A DNA stretch of 64,000 nt from NCBI RefSeq assembly GCF_900108225.1, contig NZ_FNUZ01000008.1, forward strand, positions 1 through 64,000, read 5' to 3'. Numbering within the stretch: position 1 is the stretch's first letter; every line of letters starts with the position of its first letter. The DNA is from Thalassococcus halodurans (GTDB lineage: Bacteria > Pseudomonadota > Alphaproteobacteria > Rhodobacterales > Rhodobacteraceae). Under the pieces are notes generated by a model. It was not told the origin of the DNA. It made no database searches and saw only the letters and a program-made list of their open reading frames with translations. This document shows, piece after piece, positions 8,556 to 17,944 of the stretch. Position numbers and translations under genes: made by a program.

Positions 8556-8669
8556 CCCCGCTCTCTGCACATTTCTTTGGCACCGCTGACAGCCCCGTGT
8601 GACTGATAGGGTGACGCGAAGTGTATGCATTTGCACTCCGCCAGAATCACATCGTGTGCGGGAGGACCA

Positions 8670-9758
8670 ATGAGCGAAATTGAAACCTTTTATGACGTGA
8701 TGCGTCGCCAAGGGATTACCCGGCGTAGCTTCATGAAGTACTGTTCCTTGACGGCTGCTGCCCTTGGTTTGTCGCCTGCTATGGTTCCCAAAATCGCGCA
8801 TGCGATGGAAACCAAGCCGCGTACGCCGGTTATCTGGGTTCACGGTCTGGAATGTACCTGCTGTTCGGAAAGCTTTATCCGTTCGGCGCACCCGCTGGCC
8901 AAAGACGTTGTTCTGTCCATGATCTCTCTGGACTATGACGACACTCTGATGGCGGCTGCGGGCCACGCGGCGGAAGCCGCGTTCGAAGAGACCATCGAGA
9001 AATACAAAGGCAACTACATCCTCGCGGTCGAGGGCAACCCGCCCCTGAACGAAGATGGCATGTTCTGCATCACCGGCGGTAAGCCGTTCGTCGAAAAGCT
9101 GCGTCACGCGGCGAAAGACGCCAAGGCGATCATCAGCTGGGGTGCCTGTGCGTCCTACGGCTGTGTTCAGGCCGCCAAGCCGAACCCGACACAGGCCACA
9201 CCTGTGCACAAGGTCATCATGGACAAGCCGATCATCAAGGTTCCCGGCTGTCCGCCGATCGCCGAGGTAATGACCGGCGTTATCACCTACATGCTGACGT
9301 TCGACCGTATGCCGGAACTGGACCGTCAGGGTCGCCCTGCGATGTTCTATTCGCAGCGTATCCACGACAAATGCTATCGCCGTCCGCACTTTGACGCCGG
9401 TCAGTTTGTCGAAGCATGGGACGACGAAAACGCGCGCAAAGGCTACTGCCTGTACAAGATGGGCTGTAAGGGCCCGACCACGTACAACGCATGTTCCACA
9501 ATCCGCTGGAACGAAGGCGTCAGCTTCCCGATCCAATCCGGTCACGGCTGTATCGGCTGTTCCGAAGACGGTTTCTGGGATCAGGGCAGCTTCTATGACC
9601 GCGTCACCGATCTGACCCAGTTCGGCGTCGAAGCGAATGCCGACAAGGTCGGTATGGCTGCTGCGGGTGTCGTCGGTGCCGGTGTTGCTGCGCATGCCGC
9701 TGTCACCGCGCTGAAAGCTGCACAAAAGAAAACACAATCTACTAAAGAGGAGGCCTGA
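8670..9758 (+). CDS. hupS: HupS uptake [NiFe]-hydrogenase small subunit
   Basis: This 362-residue Fe-S subunit has a twin-arginine signal (TRRSFMK, residues 17-23, with hydrophobic stretch to AHA near residue 45). The signal exports the folded HupSL dimer to the periplasmic face. Mature cluster ligands begin at [10 protein letters not shown]; others are in [16 protein letters not shown], the [13 protein letters not shown] region and [16 protein letters not shown]-terminal hydrophobic helix ([21 protein letters not shown]) anchors the complex to the membrane beside HupC. The start at 8670 is chosen because GGAGGA lies four bases upstream and the Tat signal then begins normally; an ATG at 8625 would add 15 non-conserved residues. 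It is followed by hupL after 3 bases. Confidence 0.97.
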   Translation: MSEIETFYDVMRRQGITRRSFMKYCSLTAAALGLSPAMVPKIAHAMETKPRTPVIWVHGLECTCCSESFIRSAHPLAKDVVLSMISLDYDDTLMAAAGHAAEAAFEETIEKYKGNYILAVEGNPPLNEDGMFCITGGKPFVEKLRHAAKDAKAIISWGACASYGCVQAAKPNPTQATPVHKVIMDKPIIKVPGCPPIAEVMTGVITYMLTFDRMPELDRQGRPAMFYSQRIHDKCYRRPHFDAGQFVEAWDDENARKGYCLYKMGCKGPTTYNACSTIRWNEGVSFPIQSGHGCIGCSEDGFWDQGSFYDRVTDLTQFGVEANADKVGMAAAGVVGAGVAAHAAVTALKAAQKKTQSTKEEA

Positions 9759-9761
9759 TAG

Positions 9762-11552
9762 ATGGTAACGACTCCGAACGGTTTCGACCTCGATAATTCC
9801 GGCCGACGTATCGTTGTTGACCCGGTTACACGTATCGAAGGTCACATGCGCTGCGAAGTGAACGTGGATGACGAAGGCGTTATCCGCAACGCGGTATCCA
9901 CAGGCACAATGTGGCGTGGTCTGGAAGTGATCCTGAAGGGCCGTGACCCGCGCGATGCGTGGGCGTTCACGGAACGCATCTGTGGTGTTTGCACAGGTAC
10001 ACACGCCCTGACATCGGTTCGCGCCGTGGAAGATGCCTTGAACATCTCGATTCCGGACAACGCGAACTCGATCCGGAACATGATGCAGCTGAACCTGGAA
10101 ATTCACGACCACGTCGTGCACTTCTATCACCTGCACGCGCTGGATTGGGTCAACCCGATCAACGCCCTGCGCGCGGATCCCAAGGCCACCAGCGAACTGC
10201 AGCAAAAGGTCAGCCCGTCTCACCCGCTGTCCAGCCCCGGTTATTTCCGCGATGTTCAGAACCGTCTGAAGAAATTCGTCGAAAGCGGCCAGCTGGGTCT
10301 GTTCAAGAACGGTTACTGGGACAACCCCGCGTACCTTCTGCCGCCAGAAGCCGACCTGATGGCGACAACGCACTATCTGGAAGCGTTGGATCTGCAGAAA
10401 GAGATCGTCAAAGTTCACACGATCTTTGGTGGTAAGAACCCGCACCCGAACTGGCTGGTGGGCGGTGTTCCGTGCCCGATCAACGTACACTCGACCGGCG
10501 CGGTCGGTGCGATCAACATGGAACGTCTGAACCTTGTCAGCTCGATCATCGACAAATGTGACGAGTTCAACAAGAACGTTTACCTGCCCGACGTGAAGGC
10601 AATCGGCAGCTTCTATAAGAACTGGCTGTACGGTGGCGGTCTGTCGTCCAAAGCATGTCTTGCTTACGGCGATATTCCGGAAAACCCGAACGACTTCTCA
10701 CCGGAACAGCTGCACCTGCCGCGTGGCGCGATCATCAATGGCAACCTGAACGAAGTTCACGATGTCGATCCGCGCGATCCGGAACAGGTTCAGGAATTCG
10801 TCGATCACTCTTGGTACGACTACGGCGAGCCCGGCAAAGGCCTGCACCCGTGGGATGGTGTCACCGAGCCCAAGTACGAACTGGGTCCGAACGCAAAAGG
10901 CACCAAGACCAACATCAAAGAGCTGGACGAAGCGGCCAAGTATTCTTGGATCAAAGCGCCTCGTTGGCGCGGCAACGCGATGGAAGTTGGCCCGCTGGCC
11001 CGCTACATCGTGGGCTACGCCAAGGGTCACGAAGACATCAAGAACCAGGTCGATGGCTTCTTGCGCGATATGAACCTGCCAGTCGAGGCGCTGTTCTCGA
11101 CCCTGGGTCGGACTGCGGCACGTGCCTTGGAATCCGAGTATTGCGGACGTCTGCAGCGCCACTTCTTCGACAAGCTGGTTGCCAACATCAAAAACGGCGA
11201 CGAAAGCACAGCGAACATCGAAAAGTGGGATCCGTCCACATGGCCGAAAGAGGCCAAAGGCGTGGGCATGACCGAAGCACCCCGTGGTGCGCTTGGTCAC
11301 TGGATCAAGATCAAAGACGGTCGTATCGAAAACTATCAGTGCGTTGTTCCGACAACTTGGAACGGCTCGCCGCGTGACACTGCCGGTAACATCGGCGCGT
11401 TCGAGGCCAGCTTGATGAACACACCGATGGAGCGTCCGGACGAACCCGTCGAAATCCTGCGCACACTGCACAGCTTCGACCCCTGTCTGGCATGTTCGAC
11501 ACACGTCATGTCGCCTGATGGCGACGAACTGACCACCGTCAAAGTGCGCTGA
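9762..11552 (+). CDS. hupL: HupL uptake [NiFe]-hydrogenase large subunit
   Basis: This 596-residue catalytic subunit oxidises H2 at the NiFe(CN)2CO centre. The N-terminal ligands lie in [11 protein letters not shown] (Cys74, Cys77). The C-terminal ligands lie in DPCLACSTH (Cys575, Cys578), followed by a 15-residue extension ([15 protein letters not shown]) that HupD should remove after His581 once nickel is in place. Length and motifs are normal for group 1 membrane-bound uptake hydrogenases. GAGGAGG lies immediately upstream. Electrons leave through HupS to the cytochrome b HupC and the quinone pool. Confidence 0.97.
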   Translation: MVTTPNGFDLDNSGRRIVVDPVTRIEGHMRCEVNVDDEGVIRNAVSTGTMWRGLEVILKGRDPRDAWAFTERICGVCTGTHALTSVRAVEDALNISIPDNANSIRNMMQLNLEIHDHVVHFYHLHALDWVNPINALRADPKATSELQQKVSPSHPLSSPGYFRDVQNRLKKFVESGQLGLFKNGYWDNPAYLLPPEADLMATTHYLEALDLQKEIVKVHTIFGGKNPHPNWLVGGVPCPINVHSTGAVGAINMERLNLVSSIIDKCDEFNKNVYLPDVKAIGSFYKNWLYGGGLSSKACLAYGDIPENPNDFSPEQLHLPRGAIINGNLNEVHDVDPRDPEQVQEFVDHSWYDYGEPGKGLHPWDGVTEPKYELGPNAKGTKTNIKELDEAAKYSWIKAPRWRGNAMEVGPLARYIVGYAKGHEDIKNQVDGFLRDMNLPVEALFSTLGRTAARALESEYCGRLQRHFFDKLVANIKNGDESTANIEKWDPSTWPKEAKGVGMTEAPRGALGHWIKIKDGRIENYQCVVPTTWNGSPRDTAGNIGAFEASLMNTPMERPDEPVEILRTLHSFDPCLACSTHVMSPDGDELTTVKVR

Positions 11553-11565
11553 GGAGGGCGATAAC

Positions 11566-11769
11566 ATGAAATATGCAATTCCCGCTTATATTCTGAGCGC
11601 AGGGGCCGCACTGGCCCACACGGGCCACTCAGCTGCCGTCGCCCAAGGCGACGCGCACTGGCTGTCGCAGCCGGATCACCTTGTGGTGGTCGGGTTGGCG
11701 ATTGTGGCCGCCGGCATGGCAGTTCGTCACGTCTTTGCGGTACGTCGCAGCGCACGCCAACAGGCGTAA
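11566..11769 (+). CDS. Small membrane protein between hupL and hupC, function unknown
   Basis: This 67-residue protein has an N-terminal hydrophobic signal-like segment (IPAYILSAGAALA) followed by a histidine-containing stretch (AHTGHSAAVAQGDAHW). A second hydrophobic helix (LVVVGLAIVAAGMAV) and a basic end (RRSARQQA) complete it. The ribosome-binding site GAGGAGGG lies upstream, and spacing of 13 bases from hupL and 11 to hupC shows it is co-transcribed with the structural genes. Its AHTGH segment is reminiscent of short membrane proteins of Rhodobacterales, but I cannot name a family with confidence. A role in membrane attachment or metal handling of the hydrogenase is only inferred from position. 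Confidence 0.8.
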   Translation: MKYAIPAYILSAGAALAHTGHSAAVAQGDAHWLSQPDHLVVVGLAIVAAGMAVRHVFAVRRSARQQA

Positions 11770-11780
11770 GGGAGGCTGTC

Positions 11781-12521
11781 ATGAAAGACACGGCCCCCCC
11801 AATCGGTGCACATGGCACCACGACTGAGTCCTCTGGCGCATCGCGCCAGACCTCGGTCTACGTCTACGAAGCGCCGGTCCGGATTTGGCATTGGGTGAAC
11901 GCCCTGGCCATTCTGGTCCTGTTCGGCACGGGCTATCTGATCGGGTCGCCCCCGCCGTCCATGCAAATCGCCGAAGCGACACACCAGTTTGTCTTTGGCT
12001 ACATCCGCTTCGCCCACTTTGCGGCGGGATGGATTTTGACCATCGGTTTCCTGGGTCGCATCTATTGGGCGATCTTCGGCAACCACCATGCACGTCAGTT
12101 GTTCTATGTTCCGATCCTCAGTGGCAGCTTCTGGGTAGAAGTCTGGCACGAGATCAAATGGTACCTGTTCTTGACGTCCGAACCGAAGAAATACATCGGG
12201 CATAACCCGCTGGCTCAGTTGGCTATGTTCTTTTTCTTCACGCTCGGTGTCAGCTTTATGATCGTCACCGGCCTTGCGCTTTATGCAGAAGGTCTGGGTA
12301 TCGACAGCACGCTTTATGCGCTGTTCGGTTGGGTGTTCACCCTGTTCGGTAACAATCCGCACATCGTCCATACGTTCCATCATCTGGGCATGTGGTGGAT
12401 TGTGGTCTTCATGATGATCCACATCTACGTGGCCATCCGCGAAGATATCATGAGCCGCCAGTCCATCGTTTCGACGATGATCTCTGGTCACCGGACGTTC
12501 AAGGATGACAAGCCTGACTAA
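11781..12521 (+). CDS. hupC: HupC b-type cytochrome subunit of uptake hydrogenase
   Basis: This 246-residue integral membrane cytochrome takes electrons from HupS and reduces quinone. Four membrane helices are visible (NALAILVLFGTGYLI; FAAGWILTIGFLGRIYW; LAMFFFFTLGVSFMIVTGLAL; MWWIVVFMMIHIYVAI). Conserved heme-ligand histidines lie in RIWHWVNA, RFAHFAAGW and HTFHHLGMWW / MIHIYV. The soluble N-terminus of about 35 residues is slightly longer than usual. The gene ends the hupS-hupL-ORF-hupC unit and is followed 24 bases later by an intrinsic terminator. Confidence 0.96.
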   Translation: MKDTAPPIGAHGTTTESSGASRQTSVYVYEAPVRIWHWVNALAILVLFGTGYLIGSPPPSMQIAEATHQFVFGYIRFAHFAAGWILTIGFLGRIYWAIFGNHHARQLFYVPILSGSFWVEVWHEIKWYLFLTSEPKKYIGHNPLAQLAMFFFFTLGVSFMIVTGLALYAEGLGIDSTLYALFGWVFTLFGNNPHIVHTFHHLGMWWIVVFMMIHIYVAIREDIMSRQSIVSTMISGHRTFKDDKPD

Positions 12522-12544
12522 GTAACGAGTAAGGCGCGAATCGA

Positions 12545-12575
12545 TGGGGCGTAGCTTTGGCTGCGCCCCATTTTT
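12545..12575 (+). terminator. Rho-independent terminator after hupC
   Basis: A stem of TGGGGCGTAGC with GCTGCGCCCCA (one G-U pair) and a short loop is followed by TTTTT. It separates the abundant structural transcript hupSLC from the accessory genes, which begin with hupD 245 bases later. Confidence 0.85.
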
Positions 12576-12820
12576 GTTTGGAGCACTGTAATTTTGTTAG
12601 GGTAATAGCCAGTTTTTATCTTTTTCGGATAGTTACTTTGCACAATTCATAATGAATATCCAAATTTTATGAAATGTTATGCTGCAAAATCAGTCGGTTA
12701 CTTCGCATCCCACTGTATGCGGAAAAAGTTGGTACACCCCCCATTTGCCGTCCTACTTTCCATGAAACCGAGAAATCGGAAAGAAAACAGCCAGCATCGT
12801 GGTTTTGGGGAGGATCCGGT
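12576..12820 (+). promoter_or_regulatory. AT-rich leader upstream of hupD
   Basis: This stretch between the hupC terminator and hupD has no convincing gene; an in-frame extension of hupD back to 12674 has no conserved sequence. It is much richer in A+T than its surroundings, as expected of a promoter. It contains a perfect small palindrome, ATTCAT-A-ATGAAT at 12645-12657, directly after a TTGCAC that resembles a -35 hexamer. I infer an independent promoter for hupDFGHJK-hypAB-hupR-hypCDE. Confidence 0.45.
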
Positions 12821-13429
12821 ATGCCAGCGAAAGTGCTTATCCTGGGCATCGGCAATGTATTGTGGGCGGACGAAGGCTTTGGCGTTCGCTGTGTTGAACG
12901 GCTGGCATCGAAGTATGCTTTTGATGACAATGTCCGTATTCTGGACGGCGGCACACAGGGCCTGTACCTGCTGCCGTTTCTGGAAGAGGCCGACACGCTG
13001 ATCGTGTTTGACGCCGTCGATTACGGTCTTGAACCCGGCACCATGAAAATCGTTGAAAACGATGAAGTACCCCAGTTCATGGGCGCCAAGAAAATGAGCC
13101 TGCATCAGACCGGCTTTCAGGACGTGATCGCCACAGCCCAGCTGATGGGCTACTGCCCTGAAACGCTGCTGCTGATCGGTTGCCAGCCTGAAGAGCTGGA
13201 AGATTACGGCGGCGGTCTGCGTGACGTTGTGGCCGCGCAAATCGATCCGGCGATCGACATCGCGATGGATTATCTGGCCAAGTGGGACATCCGCGCAAAC
13301 GAAGGCCAAAGCGATCAAAGCCTTCTGGCCGATGCATCGATCCTGCGCGACGCCTATGAAGGCGGCCGCCCCGATGCAGATGATGCCTGCCGGATCGGTG
13401 ACGACCGCTTTTTCCCTGTAGGCGAATAA
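12821..13429 (+). CDS. hupD: HupD hydrogenase maturation endopeptidase
   Basis: This 202-residue protease cuts the C-terminal extension of HupL after nickel insertion. It begins [21 protein letters not shown]. The nickel-sensing residues of the HybD/HycI family are seen as the Glu of ADEGFG, the Asp of VFDAVDYG and the His of SLHQTGF. The C-terminus is acidic and typical of HupD. The start at 12821 has GGGGAGGA just upstream and matches the family N-terminus; the frame is open further upstream but that part is not conserved. It leads the accessory operon with 4 bases to hupF. Confidence 0.95.
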   Translation: MPAKVLILGIGNVLWADEGFGVRCVERLASKYAFDDNVRILDGGTQGLYLLPFLEEADTLIVFDAVDYGLEPGTMKIVENDEVPQFMGAKKMSLHQTGFQDVIATAQLMGYCPETLLLIGCQPEELEDYGGGLRDVVAAQIDPAIDIAMDYLAKWDIRANEGQSDQSLLADASILRDAYEGGRPDADDACRIGDDRFFPVGE

Positions 13430-13433
13430 GCCG

Positions 13434-13754
13434 ATGTGCGTTGGCGTTCCCATGCAAATTCTGTCGGTTGACGGCATCGCTGCCCGTGCGACCGACGGCC
13501 GTCAGGAAGAGCTGATTGATTTGTCCCTGACGGGGCCGGTCAACATCGGCGACTGGGTTCTGACCTTTCTGGGCGCCGCCCGCGAGGTCATCACCGAAGA
13601 CGAAGCACAAAAGATTTCCAGTGCGCTGGATGGATTGCGATCGCTCATGCAGGGCGGCGATCTGGGCGATGCCTTTGCCGATCTCGAACGAAGCAGCCCA
13701 AGCCTGCCGCCCCATCTGCAAGCAGCCATGAATGCCGGAAAACCGGTAGCCTGA
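13434..13754 (+). CDS. hupF: HupF, HypC-like hydrogenase chaperone
   Basis: This 106-residue HypC paralogue starts MCVGVPMQ. The N-terminal Cys2 and the OB-like fold ([18 protein letters not shown]) are those of HypC/HybG. The C-terminal extension of about 25 residues ([20 protein letters not shown]) is typical of HupF and absent in HypC. In Rhizobium HupF protects HupL during maturation, particularly when oxygen is present. The gene lies between hupD and hupG, and a separate hypC is found at 19433. Confidence 0.93.
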   Translation: MCVGVPMQILSVDGIAARATDGRQEELIDLSLTGPVNIGDWVLTFLGAAREVITEDEAQKISSALDGLRSLMQGGDLGDAFADLERSSPSLPPHLQAAMNAGKPVA

Positions 13755-13770
13755 CCTCAGGAGACACACA

Positions 13771-14154
13771 ATGACACACCCTCTGATCACGCGCCTGACT
13801 GATGAATTCAGCTGGCCGTTCCTGAACGACAAGTCGTCTTTGATCGAATTCACCGAACGGGCCGGCACCCATGTGCTGTTCGTTCCGGGCGACCCCAAGC
13901 GCAATCTGGAATCCGCCGACGTGGCGGTGATCCTGCCCGAGTTGAAAATGGCCTTTCAGGGCAAATTCGACTGCGCCGTTGTGGGCACCGATATCGAAAC
14001 CGACCTGCGGCAGGAAACCGGCGTTCTGAAAACGCCCAGCCTGATCTTTTATCGCGACGGTCACATGATCGGCGGCATCCCCAAGGTGCGGGATTGGGAT
14101 GAATACATGGCGCGGATCACACAGATCCTCGCTCAGCCAGTGCCTGCGGAATAA
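13771..14154 (+). CDS. hupG: HupG hydrogenase accessory protein (HyaE/HoxO family)
   Basis: This 127-residue protein has the thioredoxin-like fold of HyaE/HoxO without the CxxC redox motif. Strands are visible at THVLFVPGD, DVAVILPEL, CAVVGTDIE and TPSLIFYRDGHMIGGIPKV. Members bind the Tat-bearing small subunit and delay its export until its clusters are ready. A ribosome-binding site AGGAGA lies upstream, and 11 bases separate it from hupH. Confidence 0.92.
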   Translation: MTHPLITRLTDEFSWPFLNDKSSLIEFTERAGTHVLFVPGDPKRNLESADVAVILPELKMAFQGKFDCAVVGTDIETDLRQETGVLKTPSLIFYRDGHMIGGIPKVRDWDEYMARITQILAQPVPAE

Positions 14155-14165
14155 GGAGAGTAAAG

Positions 14166-15005
14166 ATGGTTAGCAATTTTCACCTGCCGCCGACAGGCTA
14201 CGGCCCGGGCTCTCAACCGCCGGAAGAGGATGGCAAAGAGCTGGAGTATATGCAGCTTCCGCAGGACATGCGGGCCTATTCCGCACACATCCCCTATATC
14301 GACGATCTCAAAGGGCTTGAGCCCGCGATGACCCTGATGACCAAAGTGGCAGAGGCCTCTGTCGCGGCGGGCAACGGTGGCGAGAACGTCATTTTCGACC
14401 TGAAGGAGTTGGACAAAGAAAACCGCGCCCTGATCGCCGAAACCATGGGCGAAGGCGAAGTTGCGGTCAAAATCCACGACATCCCCGCCATTGCGGCGCA
14501 GGAAAGCGTGTTTGCAGGCGTCTGGGTTCTGAAGGGCGTCGGCGTTGATGCGATCGAGGTCGGGCCGGTTCCCAAGGCCAGCCTGACCCGCGCCTTCAAC
14601 CCGCGTAAAGCGGCGACAGGCAACCAGACACCGCGCCAGCCGGGCGTTGTGAACGCGCCTCCGCTACTGGTGGAGTTGCAGGATAAATCAGCGACTTACA
14701 CGCCAGAAACGGAAACCCACGTCGTCAACCTGACGCTGCTGCCCCACACAGAAGAAGACCTTCTGTGGCTGGACGCGGCGCTTGGTAAAGGGTCGGTCGA
14801 CATCCTGTCCCGCGGGTATGGCAACTGCCGCATCACGGCGACGGCGCTGCCGCACGTCTGGCGCGTTCAGTTCTTCAACTCGATGGACACGCTTATTCTG
14901 GACAGCTTCGAAGTCACCTCCATGCCCGAGGTTGCCATCGCCGCATCCGAGGACCTGATCGAGAGCGGTGAACGCATCATCGAGGTTCTGGAGGCCATCC
15001 GATGA
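14166..15005 (+). CDS. hupH: HupH hydrogenase expression/formation protein (HyaF family)
   Basis: This 279-residue cytoplasmic protein matches the HupH/HyaF family. It has an N-terminal region rich in Pro/Gly, a middle MTKVAEASVAAGNGGENVIFDLKEL segment and a C-terminal domain (LLWLDAALGKGSVDILSRGYGNCRI ... VWRVQFFNSMDTLILDSFEV). HyaF-type proteins assist Fe-S assembly in, or interaction with, the small subunit; the exact chemistry is unsettled. The stop overlaps the hupJ start by 4 bases. Confidence 0.93.
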   Translation: MVSNFHLPPTGYGPGSQPPEEDGKELEYMQLPQDMRAYSAHIPYIDDLKGLEPAMTLMTKVAEASVAAGNGGENVIFDLKELDKENRALIAETMGEGEVAVKIHDIPAIAAQESVFAGVWVLKGVGVDAIEVGPVPKASLTRAFNPRKAATGNQTPRQPGVVNAPPLLVELQDKSATYTPETETHVVNLTLLPHTEEDLLWLDAALGKGSVDILSRGYGNCRITATALPHVWRVQFFNSMDTLILDSFEVTSMPEVAIAASEDLIESGERIIEVLEAIR

Positions 15006-15814
15006 GCGGTTTCGAAGGGTCCTATCTGGGCGCAAACGACAAGATCAGCCCCCAGGCGATCATGGAATGCAAAATCTGCTGGACGCCTTACGATCCGGCA
15101 GAGGGCGATGACACACGATCCATCCTGCCCGGCACGCCGTTCATCGCACTGCCCGACGATTGGGGTTGCCCGAACTGCGACGCGCCCAAGGAACAGTTCC
15201 TTGTCAGCGAAGACCCCGGTTCGGACGCCATGCGCGAAGCCGAGGTTCTGGCAGAAAAGACCAAGGCGCTGGAGACCGATTTCACCGAAGTCTGGCACGC
15301 GAAAATGCGTGATGTGCCGATGGTCAACAAACTGCTGCACGTGCAGGCCGTTGGCTGGGGCATCCATCAGGGTCGTCCGCTGGGCGTTCTGATTTCGCCG
15401 TGGTTCATGAACCTGATCCAGCTGCCTGCCGAGGGCGAGGATTGGTCCGATCTGCTGGCGGGCACCAAGGAAGTCATCGGTTTTCCGTCGGGCGAGTATG
15501 AATTCATTCACAACGTCCGCGAAATGACCGGCGGCTATAAGGCCTGTTCGCTGTTTTCGCCGATGGGTGAATTCAAGACCCAGCAGCAGGCCGTCGATGT
15601 GGCCGAGGCCGTGATGCAGGCGTTGTTCATGGAAGAACACCGCGCCGAAACGGATCGCTCTGCCGACATTCGCGCCAGCCGTGAAGCCGAGATCGCCGCA
15701 CAGGAAGAGGCCGAAAAGGCCGCTGCCGAGGAAGCGGAAACAGGATCGGACCTGCCCGAAGCGCCGACACGTCGTCAGGTGCTGACCGCAGGCATGGCAA
15801 GCGAGGCCGAGTAA
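15002..15814 (+). CDS. hupJ: HupJ: rubredoxin domain fused to HybE-type hydrogenase chaperone
   Basis: This 270-residue protein joins two functions. Residues about 18-70 form a rubredoxin with CKIC (Cys23, Cys26) and CPNC (Cys56, Cys59) and the WGCPNCDAPK signature. Residues about 95-210 match the HybE/HoxT/HupJ chaperone family (VQAVGWGIHQGRPLGVLISPWFMNLI). The last 60 residues are an acidic coiled segment rich in Ala and Glu ending with TRRQVLTAG. In rhizobial clusters HupI (rubredoxin) and HupJ are separate genes, so this is a fusion. The rubredoxin probably protects or services small-subunit cluster assembly under air; the chaperone part binds HupS. Confidence 0.92.
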   Translation: MSGFEGSYLGANDKISPQAIMECKICWTPYDPAEGDDTRSILPGTPFIALPDDWGCPNCDAPKEQFLVSEDPGSDAMREAEVLAEKTKALETDFTEVWHAKMRDVPMVNKLLHVQAVGWGIHQGRPLGVLISPWFMNLIQLPAEGEDWSDLLAGTKEVIGFPSGEYEFIHNVREMTGGYKACSLFSPMGEFKTQQQAVDVAEAVMQALFMEEHRAETDRSADIRASREAEIAAQEEAEKAAAEEAETGSDLPEAPTRRQVLTAGMASEAE

Positions 15815-15816
15815 CC

Positions 15817-16698
15817 ATGCTGGACCGGACGCAATCCCCCCTGACAGTTGAACCTGTGGCCACGCCACCGGTTGCTGCCATGGTGCTGGGCCGTCCGGTT
15901 CAGGACGCGGCGGATCTTTTGCCGCGTCTGTTCAACCTGTGTCGCGCATCGCAGGACGTCGCCGTGCGCATGGCCTTTGATCTGCCATTGGCGGACGGTT
16001 GGGAAGCAGCGCTGTCGCAAGACATCGCACGTGATCACCTGCTGAAACTGGGCGTGATCCTGCCACAGCGACTGGGCCTTGCGCCGTGTGTCGTGCCATC
16101 GCCTGATCTGGCTGAAATGGCGGCGTCGTTGGTTGGTGATGATCCCTTTCCCAAGACGGGCGACGGGTTTGAAACCTTCCTGACCTCTGCCAGTCCGCTG
16201 GCAGAGATGATGCAAGCGGTGGATGCCTGCTTTGCACCCAAAGAAGCATCTGTTCAGGGTTTGGCATTGCCAGAGGCCGCAACGCCGGATGCCACCGCGG
16301 CGCTGGAAAATTCCGTTGCAGCAAGGCACCTTAGCCATCCGGTTATGTTGCATGTCGCTGAAACGCGGGGGCAGGGGCCCTTGTGGCGGATCGTGGCGCG
16401 TGTTCTGGATATGTTGGCCGCGCTGGAAGGTAACCTTCCGATTCCCGTCAAACAGGACGATTGGGTTATGGTGCCAGCCGCGCGGGGCAGTTACTTTGTT
16501 CAGGGGTCTTCCCGTGACGGGCTTGTGACGTCGTTCACGCGGATCACCCCGACTGATCACATGTTGGCCAAAGGCGGGATCATGGAACAATCGCTGGCAC
16601 GGCTGCCCGAAGACAAACAGCGCATGGCGCCGCTGTTGGTGGATATCCTTGATCCATGTGTTCAGGTCACGATCACGGGGGGCAAGCAAGATGCATGA
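15817..16698 (+). CDS. hupK: HupK, degenerate large-subunit-like maturation factor
   Basis: This 293-residue protein is a HupK. It resembles a shortened NiFe large subunit whose metal motifs have decayed. The first motif survives as [16 protein letters not shown] with a single Cys, and the last as LDPCVQVTI where the second Cys is missing. HupK is thought to act as a scaffold for Fe(CN)2CO delivery to HupL. It starts two bases after the hupJ stop and overlaps hypA by 8 bases. Confidence 0.9.
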   Translation: MLDRTQSPLTVEPVATPPVAAMVLGRPVQDAADLLPRLFNLCRASQDVAVRMAFDLPLADGWEAALSQDIARDHLLKLGVILPQRLGLAPCVVPSPDLAEMAASLVGDDPFPKTGDGFETFLTSASPLAEMMQAVDACFAPKEASVQGLALPEAATPDATAALENSVAARHLSHPVMLHVAETRGQGPLWRIVARVLDMLAALEGNLPIPVKQDDWVMVPAARGSYFVQGSSRDGLVTSFTRITPTDHMLAKGGIMEQSLARLPEDKQRMAPLLVDILDPCVQVTITGGKQDA

Positions 16699-17032
16699 GA
16701 TGTCGCTTTGCGAAGGCATCCGCCAAGTGATCGAGGCCCAGGCCGACCAACACGCCATTCAGGCGGTGAAACGGGTTCGGCTGGAAATCGGCAAGTTTTC
16801 GGGCGTGGAAAAGCCCGCCTTGGAATTCGCGTTCGAGGTTGTGATGCGCGGCTCGGTCGCCGAGGGCGCGGTACTGGAAATGATCGATCTGCCGGGAAAG
16901 GCCATGTGCTACGATTGCATGCACGAGGTCGAAATCGACAACCGGCTTGATCCATGCCCCGACTGCGGGGGCGGCAAGTTGATGCCCGTGTCGGGCGACG
17001 AAATGAAAATCAAAGATTTGGAGGTGGTCTGA
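16691..17032 (+). CDS. hypA: HypA nickel insertion protein
   Basis: This 113-residue protein begins [17 protein letters not shown]; the first residues (Met-His-Glu) bind nickel in the family. The structural zinc site is formed by CYDCMHEV and CPDCGGGK. HypA with HypB loads nickel into the HupL precursor. The start at 16691 gives the conserved N-terminus; an upstream ATG at 16649 lies within hupK. The stop overlaps the hypB start by 1 base (TGATG). Confidence 0.96.
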   Translation: MHEMSLCEGIRQVIEAQADQHAIQAVKRVRLEIGKFSGVEKPALEFAFEVVMRGSVAEGAVLEMIDLPGKAMCYDCMHEVEIDNRLDPCPDCGGGKLMPVSGDEMKIKDLEVV

Positions 17033-17940
17033 TGTGCACAGTATGCGGATGCGGGACCGGATCAGTTGAAGGCCAAAGCCATAGCCACGACCATTCCCAC
17101 GGTCATGATCACAGTCATGAACACGGGCACGACCATGGGCACTCTCATGATCACTCTCATGGTCATCACCACCATCATGATCACGACCACAGCCATGACC
17201 ACGGACACAGCCACGACATCCACTTTGGCAAAGGCCCGGCAGGCGTCGAAGTGCCTGGCATGACCCAAGAACGCCTGATCGAGATCGAAACGGACATTCT
17301 GGCCAAGAACGACCGCTATGCCGACGTCAATCGCGCCACGCTTCGCGGGCTGAACACCTTTGCGATCAACCTCGTCTCCTCGCCGGGATCGGGCAAGACG
17401 ACGCTGCTTTGCAAGACCATCGAAATGCTGGGCGACCAACCTCTGGCGGTGATCGAAGGCGATCAGCAAACCGCGAACGACGCTGAACGCATCCGCGCGA
17501 CAGGCGCGCCTGCTGTGCAGGTCAACACCGGCAAGGGCTGCCATCTGGATGGCCACATGGTGGGCCACGCGATGGAGCATCTGAACCTTGTCGAAGGTTC
17601 AATGCTGTTTATCGAAAACGTCGGCAATCTGGTCTGTCCGGCGGGCTTTGATCTGGGGGAAGACTGTAAGGTTGCGATCCTTTCGGTGACTGAAGGCGAA
17701 GATAAGCCTTTGAAATACCCTGATATGTTCACCGCATCGCGCATCGCGCTTTTGAACAAGGTCGATCTGGCGCCGCATTGTGATGTGGACCTGGACCTGT
17801 ACGAAAAGAACCTGCGTCGCGTGAACCCCGGCATTGAAATCATCCGCGTGTCCGCCCGCACTGGCGAAGGCATGGACAACTGGCTGAACTGGCTCAAAGG
17901 CAGCCTTCAGCGCAAACGCGGCACATTGGCAGCGGAATAA
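17032..17940 (+). CDS. hypB: HypB GTPase with long histidine-rich nickel-storage segment
   Basis: This 302-residue GTPase has CTVCGC at residues 2-7, the high-affinity nickel site seen in many HypB. Residues about 17-64 contain roughly 26 histidines alternating with Asp, Ser and Gly, as in the nickel-storing HypB/nickelin of rhizobia. The G domain has the P-loop [11 protein letters not shown], switch region GDQQT, a metal site CHLD and the NKVDLAP specificity motif. It hydrolyses GTP to drive nickel transfer with HypA, and the His tract may store nickel. No dedicated nickel transporter is present in this cluster. Confidence 0.97.
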   Translation: MCTVCGCGTGSVEGQSHSHDHSHGHDHSHEHGHDHGHSHDHSHGHHHHHDHDHSHDHGHSHDIHFGKGPAGVEVPGMTQERLIEIETDILAKNDRYADVNRATLRGLNTFAINLVSSPGSGKTTLLCKTIEMLGDQPLAVIEGDQQTANDAERIRATGAPAVQVNTGKGCHLDGHMVGHAMEHLNLVEGSMLFIENVGNLVCPAGFDLGEDCKVAILSVTEGEDKPLKYPDMFTASRIALLNKVDLAPHCDVDLDLYEKNLRRVNPGIEIIRVSARTGEGMDNWLNWLKGSLQRKRGTLAAE

Positions 17941-17944
17941 GCAG

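Noticed and set aside
8578-8593. Sigma54-like -24/-12 promoter (TGGCAC ... GC) before hupS
   Set aside because: The GG to GC spacing is one base too long and the -12 part lacks TTGC. HupR has no GAFTGA loop, so sigma54 use is not expected.
8475-10490. Minus-strand open frame of 671 codons antisense to hupS and hupL
   Set aside because: It mirrors the two hydrogenase subunits, is Arg/His/Val-rich and has no domain, so it is a GC artefact.
12674-12820. Longer HupD start at ATG 12674
   Set aside because: The additional 49 residues are not like any HupD, while the start at 12821 has a strong ribosome-binding site and the expected N-terminus.
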